From the NCBI GenBank assembly GCA_024638355.1, contig JAHEKO010000157.1, positions 1 through 8,173 on the forward strand: a stretch of 8,173 bases of DNA, written 5' to 3'. This document shows positions 1 to 5,615 of this stretch, one piece after another. Position numbers and translations under genes: made by a program. This stretch comes from Acidobacteriota bacterium (GTDB taxonomy: Bacteria > Acidobacteriota > Thermoanaerobaculia > Multivoradales > JAHEKO01). The notes beneath the pieces are model-generated. The model did no database searches, had not been told where the DNA came from, and worked only from the letters and a program-made list of their open reading frames with translations. Position 1 is the first letter of the stretch, and each line of letters opens with the position of its first letter.

Positions 1-746
1 GCGCCATCGCGCTCTTCGCGCTCGCCCTCGGCGCCTGCGGTGGCGGCGGTTATGAGGATCCCATCCTGAGGCTGTCGGCGGAGGAGTCGCTGGAGCAGGG
101 CGAGCAGCTGATGGAGCAGGAAAAGTACGCGCGGGCGCGCGACTACCTGATCCACGCCTTCGAAGTGGAGCCCAACTCGGAGACCGGCAGAAAGGCGCTG
201 CTGCTGGTGGCGGACGCTCATTTCCTGGACGGCGGATCGGAGAACTTCATCAAGGCGGAAGCCAAGTACCGTGACTTCCAGAATCGCTTTCCGACCAGCG
301 AGCGCGCGGCCTACGTGCAGTTCCAGATCGCCAACAGCTTGTTCGAGCGCATGCTCAAGCCCGACCGCGACCAGGCCGCGACCCGCAAGGCGCTCGAGTC
401 CTTCCGCGATCTGCTCAGCATCTACCCGACCTCCGAGTACGTCGAGCAGGCCAATCAGCAGATCCTGCTGATCAAGGATCGCCTCGCCAAGTCGGAGTAC
501 CTGAAGGGCTTCTTCTACCTGCGCAGCATGCGCCTGCCGCAGGCGGCGGCGAGCCGTTTCGAAGGGGTCATGGAGAACCATCCCGAGTACTCCGAGATGG
601 ACAAGGTGCTGTTCCAGCTCGGCCGCGCCTACGAGCGCCTCGAGGAGCCGGACAAGGCGGCCGAGGCCTGGCAGCGTCTGCGCAGCGAGTTTCCGGAGAG
701 CCCGCTGACCGGCCGCATCTCGAAATACGAGTCGAAGAGCGGATGA
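1..746 (+). CDS. bamD: Outer membrane protein assembly factor BamD (5' end cut off)
   Basis: BamD is the outer-membrane lipoprotein of the Bam complex, which inserts beta-barrel proteins. The reading frame is open from base 3, so the start codon lies just upstream of the window. The visible part (247 residues) begins inside a signal peptide, AIALFALALGAC, whose LGAC lipobox puts the lipidated Cys at codon 36-38. The rest is TPR-type helical repeats with recurring Tyr/Phe-Pro turns (NRFP, IYPTSEY, NHPEY, EFPESP), the alternation usual in BamD. A central block (RDQAAT, then IYPTSEYVEQA and LAKSEYLKGFFYLR) matches the family pattern in which each TPR ends in yP and the next begins LA..E...a.fY. 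The length is close to the roughly 245 residues of the E. coli protein, so only a few residues are missing. The stop overlaps the next start as ATGA, implying translational coupling to the ybgF-like gene. Another TPR lipoprotein is possible, but the family fit is good. Confidence 0.85.
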   Translation, partial: AIALFALALGACGGGGYEDPILRLSAEESLEQGEQLMEQEKYARARDYLIHAFEVEPNSETGRKALLLVADAHFLDGGSENFIKAEAKYRDFQNRFPTSERAAYVQFQIANSLFERMLKPDRDQAATRKALESFRDLLSIYPTSEYVEQANQQILLIKDRLAKSEYLKGFFYLRSMRLPQAAASRFEGVMENHPEYSEMDKVLFQLGRAYERLEEPDKAAEAWQRLRSEFPESPLTGRISKYESKSG

Positions 747-1510
747 GCTACCGCGCGCTCGCTCTCGTGCTTCTGGTCTCGGTGGGCTGCAGCCCGACCC
801 TCTTCACGCCGGTGGAGGACGAGTCGGAGGCCGAGGAGATGAAGGCTCGCATTCTGGAGCTCCAGCGCCAGGCTCGGGTGTCCGAGGTGGAGCTCGATCG
901 CCTGCGGCGCCAGGTGGCGGAGCTCGAAGCGCGGGTCGCCGGCGGCGAGGGTGCCGACCGGCCGGAGGCTCCGCCGCCACCCGCTCTCGACGATGGGGTG
1001 GGCCGCGAAGAGTCCGGCTCGTCGGAGGTCATCGAATCGACGGACATCGCACCGCCGGCCGAGCCGCCGTCGCCACCCGCGCCCGCGGCCGCGGAGCCGG
1101 AGCCGGTCGCCAAGATCGCAACGGGGCCCCTCTCGCCCGCCGCGCAGGAGATGTACGACCGCGGCTATACCTTCTACCACCGCGGGCTCTACGTCGACGC
1201 CGAGAGCGCGTTTCAGCAGTTCCTGGCCGCCTACCCCGATACCGAGCTCTCCGACAACGCGCACTACTGGATCGGCGAGTCGCGCTTCGCTCGGGCCGAC
1301 TACACCGGCGCTCTGGCCGCCTTCCAGGAGACCCTCGGGCGCTATCCGGAGGGCAACAAGGTGCCCGACGCCTTGCTCAAGAAGGCGGACTCGCTGGCTC
1401 GGCTGGGCGACGTGAGCGGCGCACGCGACGCCTACGACGAGGTGATCCGGCGCTTCCCGGCCTCCGCCGCCGCCCTCTCCGCCGAAGAGCGGCGGGCCGA
1501 ATACCGCTAG
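743..1510 (+). CDS. ybgF: YbgF/CpoB-like TPR lipoprotein (Tol-Pal associated)
   Basis: CpoB (YbgF) works in the periplasm with Tol-Pal and PBP1B, linking outer-membrane constriction to septal peptidoglycan synthesis. This 255-residue protein has the family layout: an N-terminal export signal, a coiled coil at about 28-66 (heptads such as ILELQRQ, VELDRLRRQVAELEARV), a Pro/Ala/Glu-rich linker at about 70-128, and three TPRs at about 134-167, 171-204 and 208-240. The first two TPRs carry characteristic wording (YDRGYTFYHRGLY, FLAAYPDTELSDNAHYWIGE). The signal peptide ends SVGC, a lipobox with Cys16, so the protein is probably lipid-anchored, unlike the soluble E. coli CpoB. The ATG overlaps the bamD stop by 4 bp, so the two are almost certainly cotranscribed and coupled. 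No tolQRAB or pal is visible, though they could lie upstream. The family call is confident; the role in Tol-Pal is inferred. Confidence 0.77.
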   Translation: MSYRALALVLLVSVGCSPTLFTPVEDESEAEEMKARILELQRQARVSEVELDRLRRQVAELEARVAGGEGADRPEAPPPPALDDGVGREESGSSEVIESTDIAPPAEPPSPPAPAAAEPEPVAKIATGPLSPAAQEMYDRGYTFYHRGLYVDAESAFQQFLAAYPDTELSDNAHYWIGESRFARADYTGALAAFQETLGRYPEGNKVPDALLKKADSLARLGDVSGARDAYDEVIRRFPASAAALSAEERRAEYR

Positions 1511-1550
1511 CGCCGCCGGGTCACGGCAGCCGGGTGCGGTTCGGTCCGGC

Positions 1551-1559
1551 TGTTATTTT
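1551..1559 (+). promoter_or_regulatory. Possible extended -10 promoter for the LysM gene
   Basis: TGTTATTTT is a TG-N-(TATTTT) extended -10 with 4 of 6 matches to TATAAT, sitting in the only AT-rich patch of the ybgF-LysM gap. Transcription would start near 1566 and give a leader of about 127 nt. No good -35 lies at the expected spacing. A rival -10, CATAAT at 1588-1593 (5 of 6), also lacks a properly spaced -35; the nearest candidate, TTGTCC at 1558, is 24 bp away. Either could serve. Confidence 0.3.
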
Positions 1560-1692
1560 GTCCACAGAGGACGCCGGGCCTTCCCGTCATAATCGACGGG
1601 ACGCTATATGTCGTGCATCCGGCACGACTCGAAGGAAAAGGTGCCAAATCTCGCGAATGCTGGACGTTAGCGAAGCGGCCAGGGGGTCTCTG
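1560..1692 (+). promoter_or_regulatory. Leader of the LysM gene with inverted repeats
   Basis: This stretch before the LysM start is unusually rich in perfect inverted repeats. CCCGTC (1583-1588) pairs with GACGGG (1595-1600) around a 6-nt loop. GTCGTGC (1610-1616) pairs with GCACGAC (1622-1628) around a 5-nt loop. CTGG (1660-1663) can pair with CCAG (1679-1682), just before the AGGGGG ribosome-binding site at 1681-1686, so folding of the last pair would partly hide that site. I could not match the segment to a riboswitch class. A reading frame in phase with the LysM gene stays open across the region, but it lacks a ribosome-binding site and would bury the signal peptide, so I treat it as untranslated. 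Confidence 0.35.
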
Positions 1693-2895
1693 ATGCTCAG
1701 ATGCGGACGACTGTGTGCAGCGCTGCTACTCACCCTGTCGGTGTTACAGCCGGCGAGCGCCGCGGACCGGCCTCCTGCCGACCTGCGCGACGTAGGAGGT
1801 CACTGGTCGGCCTGGAATCCCCCGACCAGTCATCCGGAGGGAGCCAAGTTGTATCGCGTGGAGGTGGGCGACACGCTCTGGAACCTGGCGGAGAGGTTCT
1901 TCGGCGATCCCTATCTGTGGCCACAGCTGTGGGAGCGCAATCGGTACGTCGAGGACTCGCATTGGATCTATCCGGGCGATCCCCTGGTCATCGAGATCGC
2001 GGCCACGACCATCGACGAGGTGGCGGCGATCCCCGACGGTGGCGCCGGGACCGACGATGCGGTCGCGGGAGGGGGCATGGCGGCGGACGATACGGCCGCT
2101 GCCGCGGAGTTCAACCTCGACCGCAGCGAGGGGCCACCCGAAGCGCTGGGTAGCGAGGACGACATCTACTGCTCCGGCTTCATTGGCGACCTCGACCTTA
2201 GCTTCGAACGCCGCATCATCGGTTCGGAGTTCGAGAATCTCGCTCCGCGCATGACCGGCCACACGACAGCCGTGCAGGGCCGGTTCGGCACCGTCGACAC
2301 GGTGAAGCTGAGGCTGACGACCGGCGACATCGTCTACCTCGACGGCGGTTCGGCCGCGGGCCTGAGCGCCGGCGAGCTGTTCACGGTCGTGACGCCGCAG
2401 GAGAGGGTGAGGCATCCGATCAATGGCGAGACGGTTGGCCGCTTCTACAAGTACTCGGGTCGAGTTCGGGTGCTGTCGGTGCAGGAGCAGACCGCCATCG
2501 GTGAGATCGAGCACGCTTGCGAGGGGATGATGATCGGCGCCGAGCTGCAGCCGTTCGAGCCCCAGCCGATTCCGCTGGCCCGCCGGCCGCGCATGCGCGG
2601 CTTCAACGATCCGTCGAGCAACGATCTTTCGAATGCACCGACCATCGTGCGATCCGAAGCCAACATCGTCTCACTCGGTCAGCACCACGTGGTGTTCATC
2701 GATCGCGGCTCCGACGACGACATCGTGCCGGGCGATGTCTTCACGATCTACCGTCTGAATGCACCGGGGCTGCCGCCGGTCGTGCTCGGCGAGCTGGGTG
2801 TGCTGTCCGTCGAGCCGAGCACCGCCATGGGCAGGATCCTGCAATCTCGGTACTCGGTGCATCTGGGTGACCGGCTCGAGTTCGAATCGAACTGA
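1693..2895 (+). CDS. Exported LysM-domain protein with a duplicated C-terminal domain
   Basis: The 400-residue product starts with a Sec signal peptide (basic MLRCGR, hydrophobic core AALLLTLSVL, cleavage near ASA-AD at 23). It then has one LysM domain at about 53-103 (YRVEVGDTLWNLAERFFGDP, then WPQLWERN and IYPGDPLVI), the fold that binds GlcNAc-containing peptidoglycan. An acidic Ala/Gly/Asp-rich linker at about 104-158 follows. The C-terminal half holds two related units, about 211-289 and 331-398, each reading V-aliphatic-D-x-G-S, then GD/GE-x-FT, then a strand ending in RVLSV or GVLSV, then a G-x-I step and a closing G-x-L-E/Q-F-E. These look like beta-rich domains of the kind seen in FlgT-like envelope proteins, though that link is tentative. 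The ATG at 1693 is chosen because AGGGGG lies 6 nt upstream and the signal peptide begins exactly there. Two Cys (160, 276) could form a disulfide. The role is probably envelope or peptidoglycan attachment; no enzyme domain is visible. Confidence 0.78.
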   Translation: MLRCGRLCAALLLTLSVLQPASAADRPPADLRDVGGHWSAWNPPTSHPEGAKLYRVEVGDTLWNLAERFFGDPYLWPQLWERNRYVEDSHWIYPGDPLVIEIAATTIDEVAAIPDGGAGTDDAVAGGGMAADDTAAAAEFNLDRSEGPPEALGSEDDIYCSGFIGDLDLSFERRIIGSEFENLAPRMTGHTTAVQGRFGTVDTVKLRLTTGDIVYLDGGSAAGLSAGELFTVVTPQERVRHPINGETVGRFYKYSGRVRVLSVQEQTAIGEIEHACEGMMIGAELQPFEPQPIPLARRPRMRGFNDPSSNDLSNAPTIVRSEANIVSLGQHHVVFIDRGSDDDIVPGDVFTIYRLNAPGLPPVVLGELGVLSVEPSTAMGRILQSRYSVHLGDRLEFESN

Positions 2896-2920
2896 AGCCA
2901 CGTCGGAACGGCTGTAGAAG

Positions 2921-2940
2921 GGCGGTCCGAAGGGACCGCC
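2921..2940 (+). terminator. Strong GC hairpin after the LysM gene
   Basis: GGCGGTCC (2921-2928) and GGACCGCC (2933-2940) form a perfect 8-bp stem with a GAAG loop, 25 nt after the LysM stop codon. No T-run follows, so it is not a textbook intrinsic terminator. It ends 5 bp before the extended -10 of the fis-like gene, so it might instead be a palindromic operator for that promoter. Confidence 0.4.
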
Positions 2941-2945
2941 AATCG

Positions 2946-2954
2946 TGCTATCCT
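2946..2954 (+). promoter_or_regulatory. Extended -10 promoter of the fis-like gene
   Basis: TGCTATCCT reads TG-C-TATCCT, an extended -10 with 4 of 6 matches in the hexamer. The start would be near 2961, about 26 nt before the ATG at 2987. No -35 is recognisable, which extended -10 promoters tolerate. It overlaps a potential upstream GTG start at 2945, which argues against that start being used. Confidence 0.42.
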
Positions 2955-2986
2955 GTGCGTTCTTCGAGAGCAGGCCGGGGCCGTCG

Positions 2987-3244
2987 ATGGGTCGCAATCT
3001 GAGTGGACAGCTGTCGCACATCGTCAGGGAACTGGTGCGCAACGGGGTGACCCTGGAGCAGGCGCGCCGTGAGTTCGAGAAGCAGTACATCGTCGCCAGC
3101 CTGCGCGATCATGAGGGCAATTTTTCCCGGTCGGCGAAGACTCTAGGCGTACATCGCAATACGCTGCGCAACAAGCTCAGCAATCTTGGCATCGACGGGG
3201 GCGACTATTCGGCACCCCGTTCCCGGCAAAAAACCAAACGCTGA
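2987..3244 (+). CDS. Small Fis-type helix-turn-helix DNA-binding protein
   Basis: The 85-residue protein is essentially one Fis-type (HTH_8) domain, the fold at the C-terminus of NtrC-type activators and in Fis itself. The N-terminal helix (LSGQLSHIVRELVRNG) is followed by VTLEQARREFEKQYIVASLR, which corresponds to the long Fis helix, and by the helix-turn-helix at about 44-68 (NFSRSAKTLGVHRNTLRNKL, then LGI). HRNTLRNKL is the typical DNA-recognition helix. There is no receiver or AAA+ domain, so it stands alone as a nucleoid-associated or local regulator. A basic tail (PRSRQKTKR) ends the protein. I chose ATG 2987 over GTG 2945 because the Fis homology starts there and a promoter -10 covers the GTG; the ribosome-binding site is weak (GGGG at 2977-2980). 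The target genes are unknown; the hairpin just upstream of its promoter is a candidate autoregulatory site. It is not orthologous to enterobacterial fis in any way I can show, so no symbol is given. Confidence 0.8.
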   Translation: MGRNLSGQLSHIVRELVRNGVTLEQARREFEKQYIVASLRDHEGNFSRSAKTLGVHRNTLRNKLSNLGIDGGDYSAPRSRQKTKR

Positions 3245-3440
3245 TCGCTCTTTTAGAGCGCGCCGAGGATCCCGCCACTCTGGCAGCGGATCTCGCTGCC
3301 GCGGGGCGCGCGTGCGGCGCCGGGAGCGCGGTACCAAAGCCTTTCGCGGACGACGCGAATGGCATAGGGATTGCTCTTCGTGTCTGGCGTTGGGCGGTTT
3401 CGCCGTCTGCTCTCCTGAAATTTTCGTTTCGAGATTACCC
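3245..3440 (+). other. Gene-free gap with two hairpins, possible terminator or small RNA
   Basis: No convincing gene lies between the fis-like gene and the transglycosylase. Starting right after the fis-like stop, CGCTCT (3246-3251) pairs with AGAGCG (3255-3260) around a TTT loop. Further on, GGCAGCG (3282-3288) pairs with CGCTGCC (3294-3300) around a 5-nt loop. The first could help end transcription, although no T-run follows either stem. A short AT-rich patch at about 3417-3432 precedes the transglycosylase ATG and could hold its promoter, but I find no good -10/-35 pair. The reading frame of the transglycosylase stays open back to an ATG at 3186, but the extra residues are Arg/Ser-rich, resemble no domain and would put the signal peptide in mid-protein. 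No tRNA T-loop or other known RNA signature was seen. Confidence 0.35.
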
Positions 3441-4217
3441 ATGCGTCGACGCCTGTCCAAAGTTCTGCCAGCGACCCTGGTCTGCCTGACCGTCGCTCTG
3501 AATAGCCCCGAAGAGGGCTCGACGTCCATCGATCCCGAACGCCCGGCGCCGCCCTCACCGGAGGAGGTGCAGCTGCTCGAGGAGCTGATGGACTGGGTGG
3601 GAGTGGAGTACCCGAACGGGTTTCAGGGCCTCGGCCGCGGCGATCTGGCCCGGGCCGTGCGCGAGCGGTCGCGGAGCTTCGAGCTGTTCCACAGCTACTC
3701 TGATGCGGCCGCTCGAAGGCAGCGTCTGTCGACGGTGCCGTACGGCGGAATGATCCGCCGCATTGCCGAGCGCCATCGGCTGGACGGCCTGCTGGTCGCG
3801 GCCGTGATCGAGGCCGAGTCGGGATTCAACCCCCGGGCGCTTTCGCCCCGGGGCGCTGAAGGGCTGATGCAGGTGATGCCGTCGACCCCCGGCTACCCGG
3901 AAGAAACGGGTGCCTACGATCCCGTCACCAACATCGACCTCGGTACCCGCTATCTCCGTCATCTGCTCCGCCGTTTCGACGGCGACCTGGTGCTGGCGCT
4001 GGCGGCATACAACGCCGGGCCGGGAGCGGTCGAGCGCTTCCAGGGCGTGCCGCCCTACCGCGAGACCCGGAGCTACGTGACCCGGGTCCTCTCGCTCTAT
4101 GTCGACCACCACCGTGACTTGTGGGAGACGACCGGCGCGAGCGAGTTCGTTTTCGACACCGAGCTGCCGGAGGTCGTGACCGAGATCGGCGCCCAGAGCG
4201 CGACCGTCGCCTCCTAG
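3441..4217 (+). CDS. Exported soluble lytic transglycosylase (SLT/GH23 family)
   Basis: Lytic transglycosylases cleave the MurNAc-GlcNAc bond of peptidoglycan with formation of a 1,6-anhydroMurNAc end. The 258-residue product has a short export signal (MRRRLSK, then PATLVCLTVAL), a helical N-terminal segment at about 40-100 and the SLT catalytic domain at about 101-222. All hallmark motifs are present: IEAESGFNP with catalytic Glu126, then ALSPRGAEGLMQVMPST (133-149), NIDLGTRYL (164-172) and ALAAYNAGPGAV (186-197). The acidic C-terminal tail is not a known domain. The ATG is chosen because the signal peptide begins there; the ribosome-binding site is poor (GAG at 3431-3433), so expression may be low. 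The signal has no clear lipobox, so it is probably periplasmic, not an MltC-type lipoprotein. It could supply anhydro-muropeptides to the recycling kinase encoded nearby. The domain call is very sure; the substrate and cellular process are not. Confidence 0.87.
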   Translation: MRRRLSKVLPATLVCLTVALNSPEEGSTSIDPERPAPPSPEEVQLLEELMDWVGVEYPNGFQGLGRGDLARAVRERSRSFELFHSYSDAAARRQRLSTVPYGGMIRRIAERHRLDGLLVAAVIEAESGFNPRALSPRGAEGLMQVMPSTPGYPEETGAYDPVTNIDLGTRYLRHLLRRFDGDLVLALAAYNAGPGAVERFQGVPPYRETRSYVTRVLSLYVDHHRDLWETTGASEFVFDTELPEVVTEIGAQSATVAS

Positions 4218-4230
4218 CTTCAGCCAAGCC

Positions 4231-4239
4231 TGCTAGACT
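4231..4239 (+). promoter_or_regulatory. Extended -10 promoter of tatA
   Basis: TGCTAGACT reads TG-C-TAGACT, 4 of 6 hexamer matches with an upstream TG. Transcription would start near 4246, giving a leader of about 35 nt that contains the strong AGGAGGT ribosome-binding site at 4269-4275. No -35 is evident, and read-through from the transglycosylase gene 63 nt upstream is also possible. Confidence 0.42.
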
Positions 4240-4280
4240 GAAGGGCACACCGGGCGCGCTTTCCGCCCAGGAGGTACCAG

Positions 4281-4478
4281 ATGGGTCCGTTCGGAGTTCC
4301 TGAGCTTCTTATCATCCTGCTCATTCTCGTGATCATCTTTGGCGCCTCCAAGCTGCCGCAACTCGGTCGTGGGCTCGGCGAAGGCATCAGCAACTTCAAG
4401 AAGGGCCTCAAGGCGGGGCCCGGCGAAGACGCTTCCGAAGCCGACGAGAACAACCAGGCTTCGAACACGTCGAACTAG
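4281..4478 (+). CDS. tatA: Twin-arginine translocase subunit TatA/TatE
   Basis: TatA oligomers open the inner membrane for folded proteins carrying twin-arginine signals. The 65-residue protein has the full family plan: a very short periplasmic start (MGPFGVPE, with the conserved polar residue Glu8), one membrane helix (LLIILLILVIIF, about 9-20), the FG hinge at 20-21, and the amphipathic helix (ASKLPQLGRGLGEGISNFKK, about 22-41). A hydrophilic acidic tail follows. The polar residue and the short tail fit TatA rather than TatB, which is longer. The start is secured by AGGAGGT five nt before the ATG. No tatB or tatC is nearby, so this is a lone tatA that must work with TatC encoded elsewhere, a common arrangement outside enterobacteria. 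It is followed by a 45-nt gap and a convergent gene. Confidence 0.93.
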   Translation: MGPFGVPELLIILLILVIIFGASKLPQLGRGLGEGISNFKKGLKAGPGEDASEADENNQASNTSN

Positions 4479-4523
4479 CGAGGCATTTCCGGCGTTCTCG
4501 GCAGGACTGGTGACACGGCCGGG

Positions 4524-5510
4524 CTAGCGCCGAGGTTCGGCGTCTCCGCCGACCACCGGCTGCCAGAGCTCCTCGAGTGCCGGGGCCAGGGCCGCCGTCT
4601 CGGGTACCCACGCCAGATGACTCAACGTGCGTGACAGCGTCGGCGCGATGAGCGGCAGATGCCGCTCGCTGCCGCGCTTCGCGAATGCGGCGAAGGTACC
4701 GACGGCCTTCAGTGTTCGCTGAATCGCGGCGCGATGATACGCGCGGCGGTAGCGATCGTCGGCCAGGGCGTCGGCGAGCAGCTCGGCCTCGACATCGGCT
4801 GGCGGGAAGAAGCTGTCGTTCAACAACGAGGCGAAATCGTAGGCGGGCGGTCCGAGGCGCAGATCCTGGTGATCGAGGACCACCGGATCACCCGTCTCTT
4901 GCGGAACCAGGTTGCGGGACATGAAGTCGCGGTGGCACGGTACCGGTCGTTGCCGGCCGAGGGCATCGCAGAGGGTATCGAGCGCGTCCTCGACCGCTGT
5001 CCGGGTGCGTCCCTCGCCGCTCAAGCCCCGCGGGACGAGGAAGGTCTCTTCAGTCTTGCGAAGCTCGGCCCTGAGGAGTCCGCCGTCCAGCGGCGGGTTG
5101 AGCGCCTCGACCGCCCGGGCGGGCAGGGTGGCGATGCGTCGCGCGATCGCTAGGGCGCGCTCGAAGTGAGGCAGGCGCTCGCTCAGCGGCCGGGAGCGAA
5201 GGTCGAAGAGGGTCAGCTCCCCGGCGTCCTCGAGCAGCATGAGGCCGCGCCGGCAGTCGGAGTCGAGAATGCCGGGAACCGAGATGCGGGCCTCACGCAG
5301 CAGTTCCGTCGTGGCGCGGAAGCGACGGCAGACGGAGCGCATTTCGGCGGGGTAGCTGGCGAGGATCGCGCGGCCGGCGTCGGCCAGTTCGATCCGCGCG
5401 TAGCGCCGCGCCGAGACGTCTCCGGGCATCACCTCGAAACGAACCGGAGCGCGACCGCGCTCAGCCAGCCAACGCGCGACTGAGGCCTGGTCGATGTCGC
5501 TGACGGTCAT
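4524..5510 (-). CDS. amgK: AmgK-like anomeric N-acetylmuramate/N-acetylglucosamine kinase
   Basis: AmgK phosphorylates the anomeric hydroxyl of MurNAc and GlcNAc so that MurU can make UDP-MurNAc, a recycling route that bypasses de novo synthesis. The 328-residue product has the aminoglycoside-phosphotransferase (APH) kinase fold. An N-lobe nucleotide loop (GDVSARRYARI, 30-40) matches the G-D-x-S-x-R-R-Y pattern of this COG. A linker region reads LMLLEDAGELTL (90-101). The catalytic loop CHRDFMSRNL (192-201) has Asp195 as base and Asn200, and the metal-binding segment VLDHQDLRLGPPAYDFASLL (211-230) has Asp213. Length and motif wording fit AmgK better than drug-resistance phosphotransferases. 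No murU nucleotidyltransferase is adjacent, which is unusual, so the sugar specificity is inferred. The gene is convergent with tatA and divergent from the 101-residue protein. Its ribosome-binding site is weak. Other small-molecule APH kinases remain an alternative. Confidence 0.72.
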   Translation of the reverse strand: MTVSDIDQASVARWLAERGRAPVRFEVMPGDVSARRYARIELADAGRAILASYPAEMRSVCRRFRATTELLREARISVPGILDSDCRRGLMLLEDAGELTLFDLRSRPLSERLPHFERALAIARRIATLPARAVEALNPPLDGGLLRAELRKTEETFLVPRGLSGEGRTRTAVEDALDTLCDALGRQRPVPCHRDFMSRNLVPQETGDPVVLDHQDLRLGPPAYDFASLLNDSFFPPADVEAELLADALADDRYRRAYHRAAIQRTLKAVGTFAAFAKRGSERHLPLIAPTLSRTLSHLAWVPETAALAPALEELWQPVVGGDAEPRR

Positions 5511-5537
5511 GGGCGGCCGCGCTTGGAGCGCGCCCGA

Positions 5538-5546
5538 AACCTACCA
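5538..5546 (-). promoter_or_regulatory. Weak extended -10 candidate for the AmgK-like gene
   Basis: On the minus strand this reads TGGTAGGTT, TG-G-TAGGTT, with only 3 of 6 hexamer matches but the essential TA and final T. Transcription would start near 5531, about 20 nt before the ATG at 5510. It lies just upstream of the opposing promoter at 5559, so the two divergent units would share a tight control region. Confidence 0.27.
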
Positions 5547-5558
5547 TGCAGCAGTCGT

Positions 5559-5587
5559 TTGACAGCCCCCAGGCCCGATCGCATAAT
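5559..5587 (+). promoter_or_regulatory. Near-consensus sigma70 promoter of the 101-residue protein gene
   Basis: A perfect -35 TTGACA (5559-5564) and a -10 CATAAT (5582-5587, 5 of 6) are separated by exactly 17 bp. Transcription should start near 5594, leaving a leader of about 22 nt that includes GAGGAA at 5603-5608. This is the best promoter match in the window and points to fairly strong, constitutive expression unless a repressor acts. Confidence 0.8.
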
Positions 5588-5615
5588 GGCGAGCGTCCGA
5601 TCGAGGAATCAAGGC

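Noticed and set aside
629..1264. A 211-codon minus-strand reading frame opposite bamD and ybgF
   Set aside because: It is antisense to two clear TPR lipoprotein genes, with Arg/Gly-rich content and no recognisable motif.
1534..1692. N-terminal extension of the LysM protein upstream of 1693
   Set aside because: A signal peptide and a good ribosome-binding site mark 1693 as the start, and the extension covers the inverted repeats and promoter candidates.
1610..1692. Possible cyclic-di-GMP (GEMM-type) riboswitch before the LysM gene
   Set aside because: Fragments such as GCCAAA and GGACG followed by GCGAAGC loosely recall the GEMM core, but the conserved GGCAAACC and GACGCAAAGCC strings are absent and the stem order does not fit.
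1744..2514. A 256-codon minus-strand reading frame opposite the LysM gene
   Set aside because: The plus-strand gene has a signal peptide, a LysM domain and a ribosome-binding site; the opposite frame shows no domain and the composition of a GC-rich shadow.
3186..3440. N-terminal extension of the transglycosylase back to an ATG at 3186
   Set aside because: The extension overlaps the fis-like gene out of frame, is Arg/Ser-rich without a domain and would place the signal peptide about 85 residues inside the protein.
3245..3440. tRNA or 4.5S RNA in the gene-free gap
   Set aside because: No T-loop GTTCRA with a pairing stem, no acceptor stem and no conserved signal-recognition-particle loop were found on either strand.
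4524..5510. Aminoglycoside resistance gene
   Set aside because: The fold is shared, but the GDVSARRY loop and the DHQDLRLGPPAYDFASLL segment are those of the amino-sugar kinase group, and nothing mobile is nearby.
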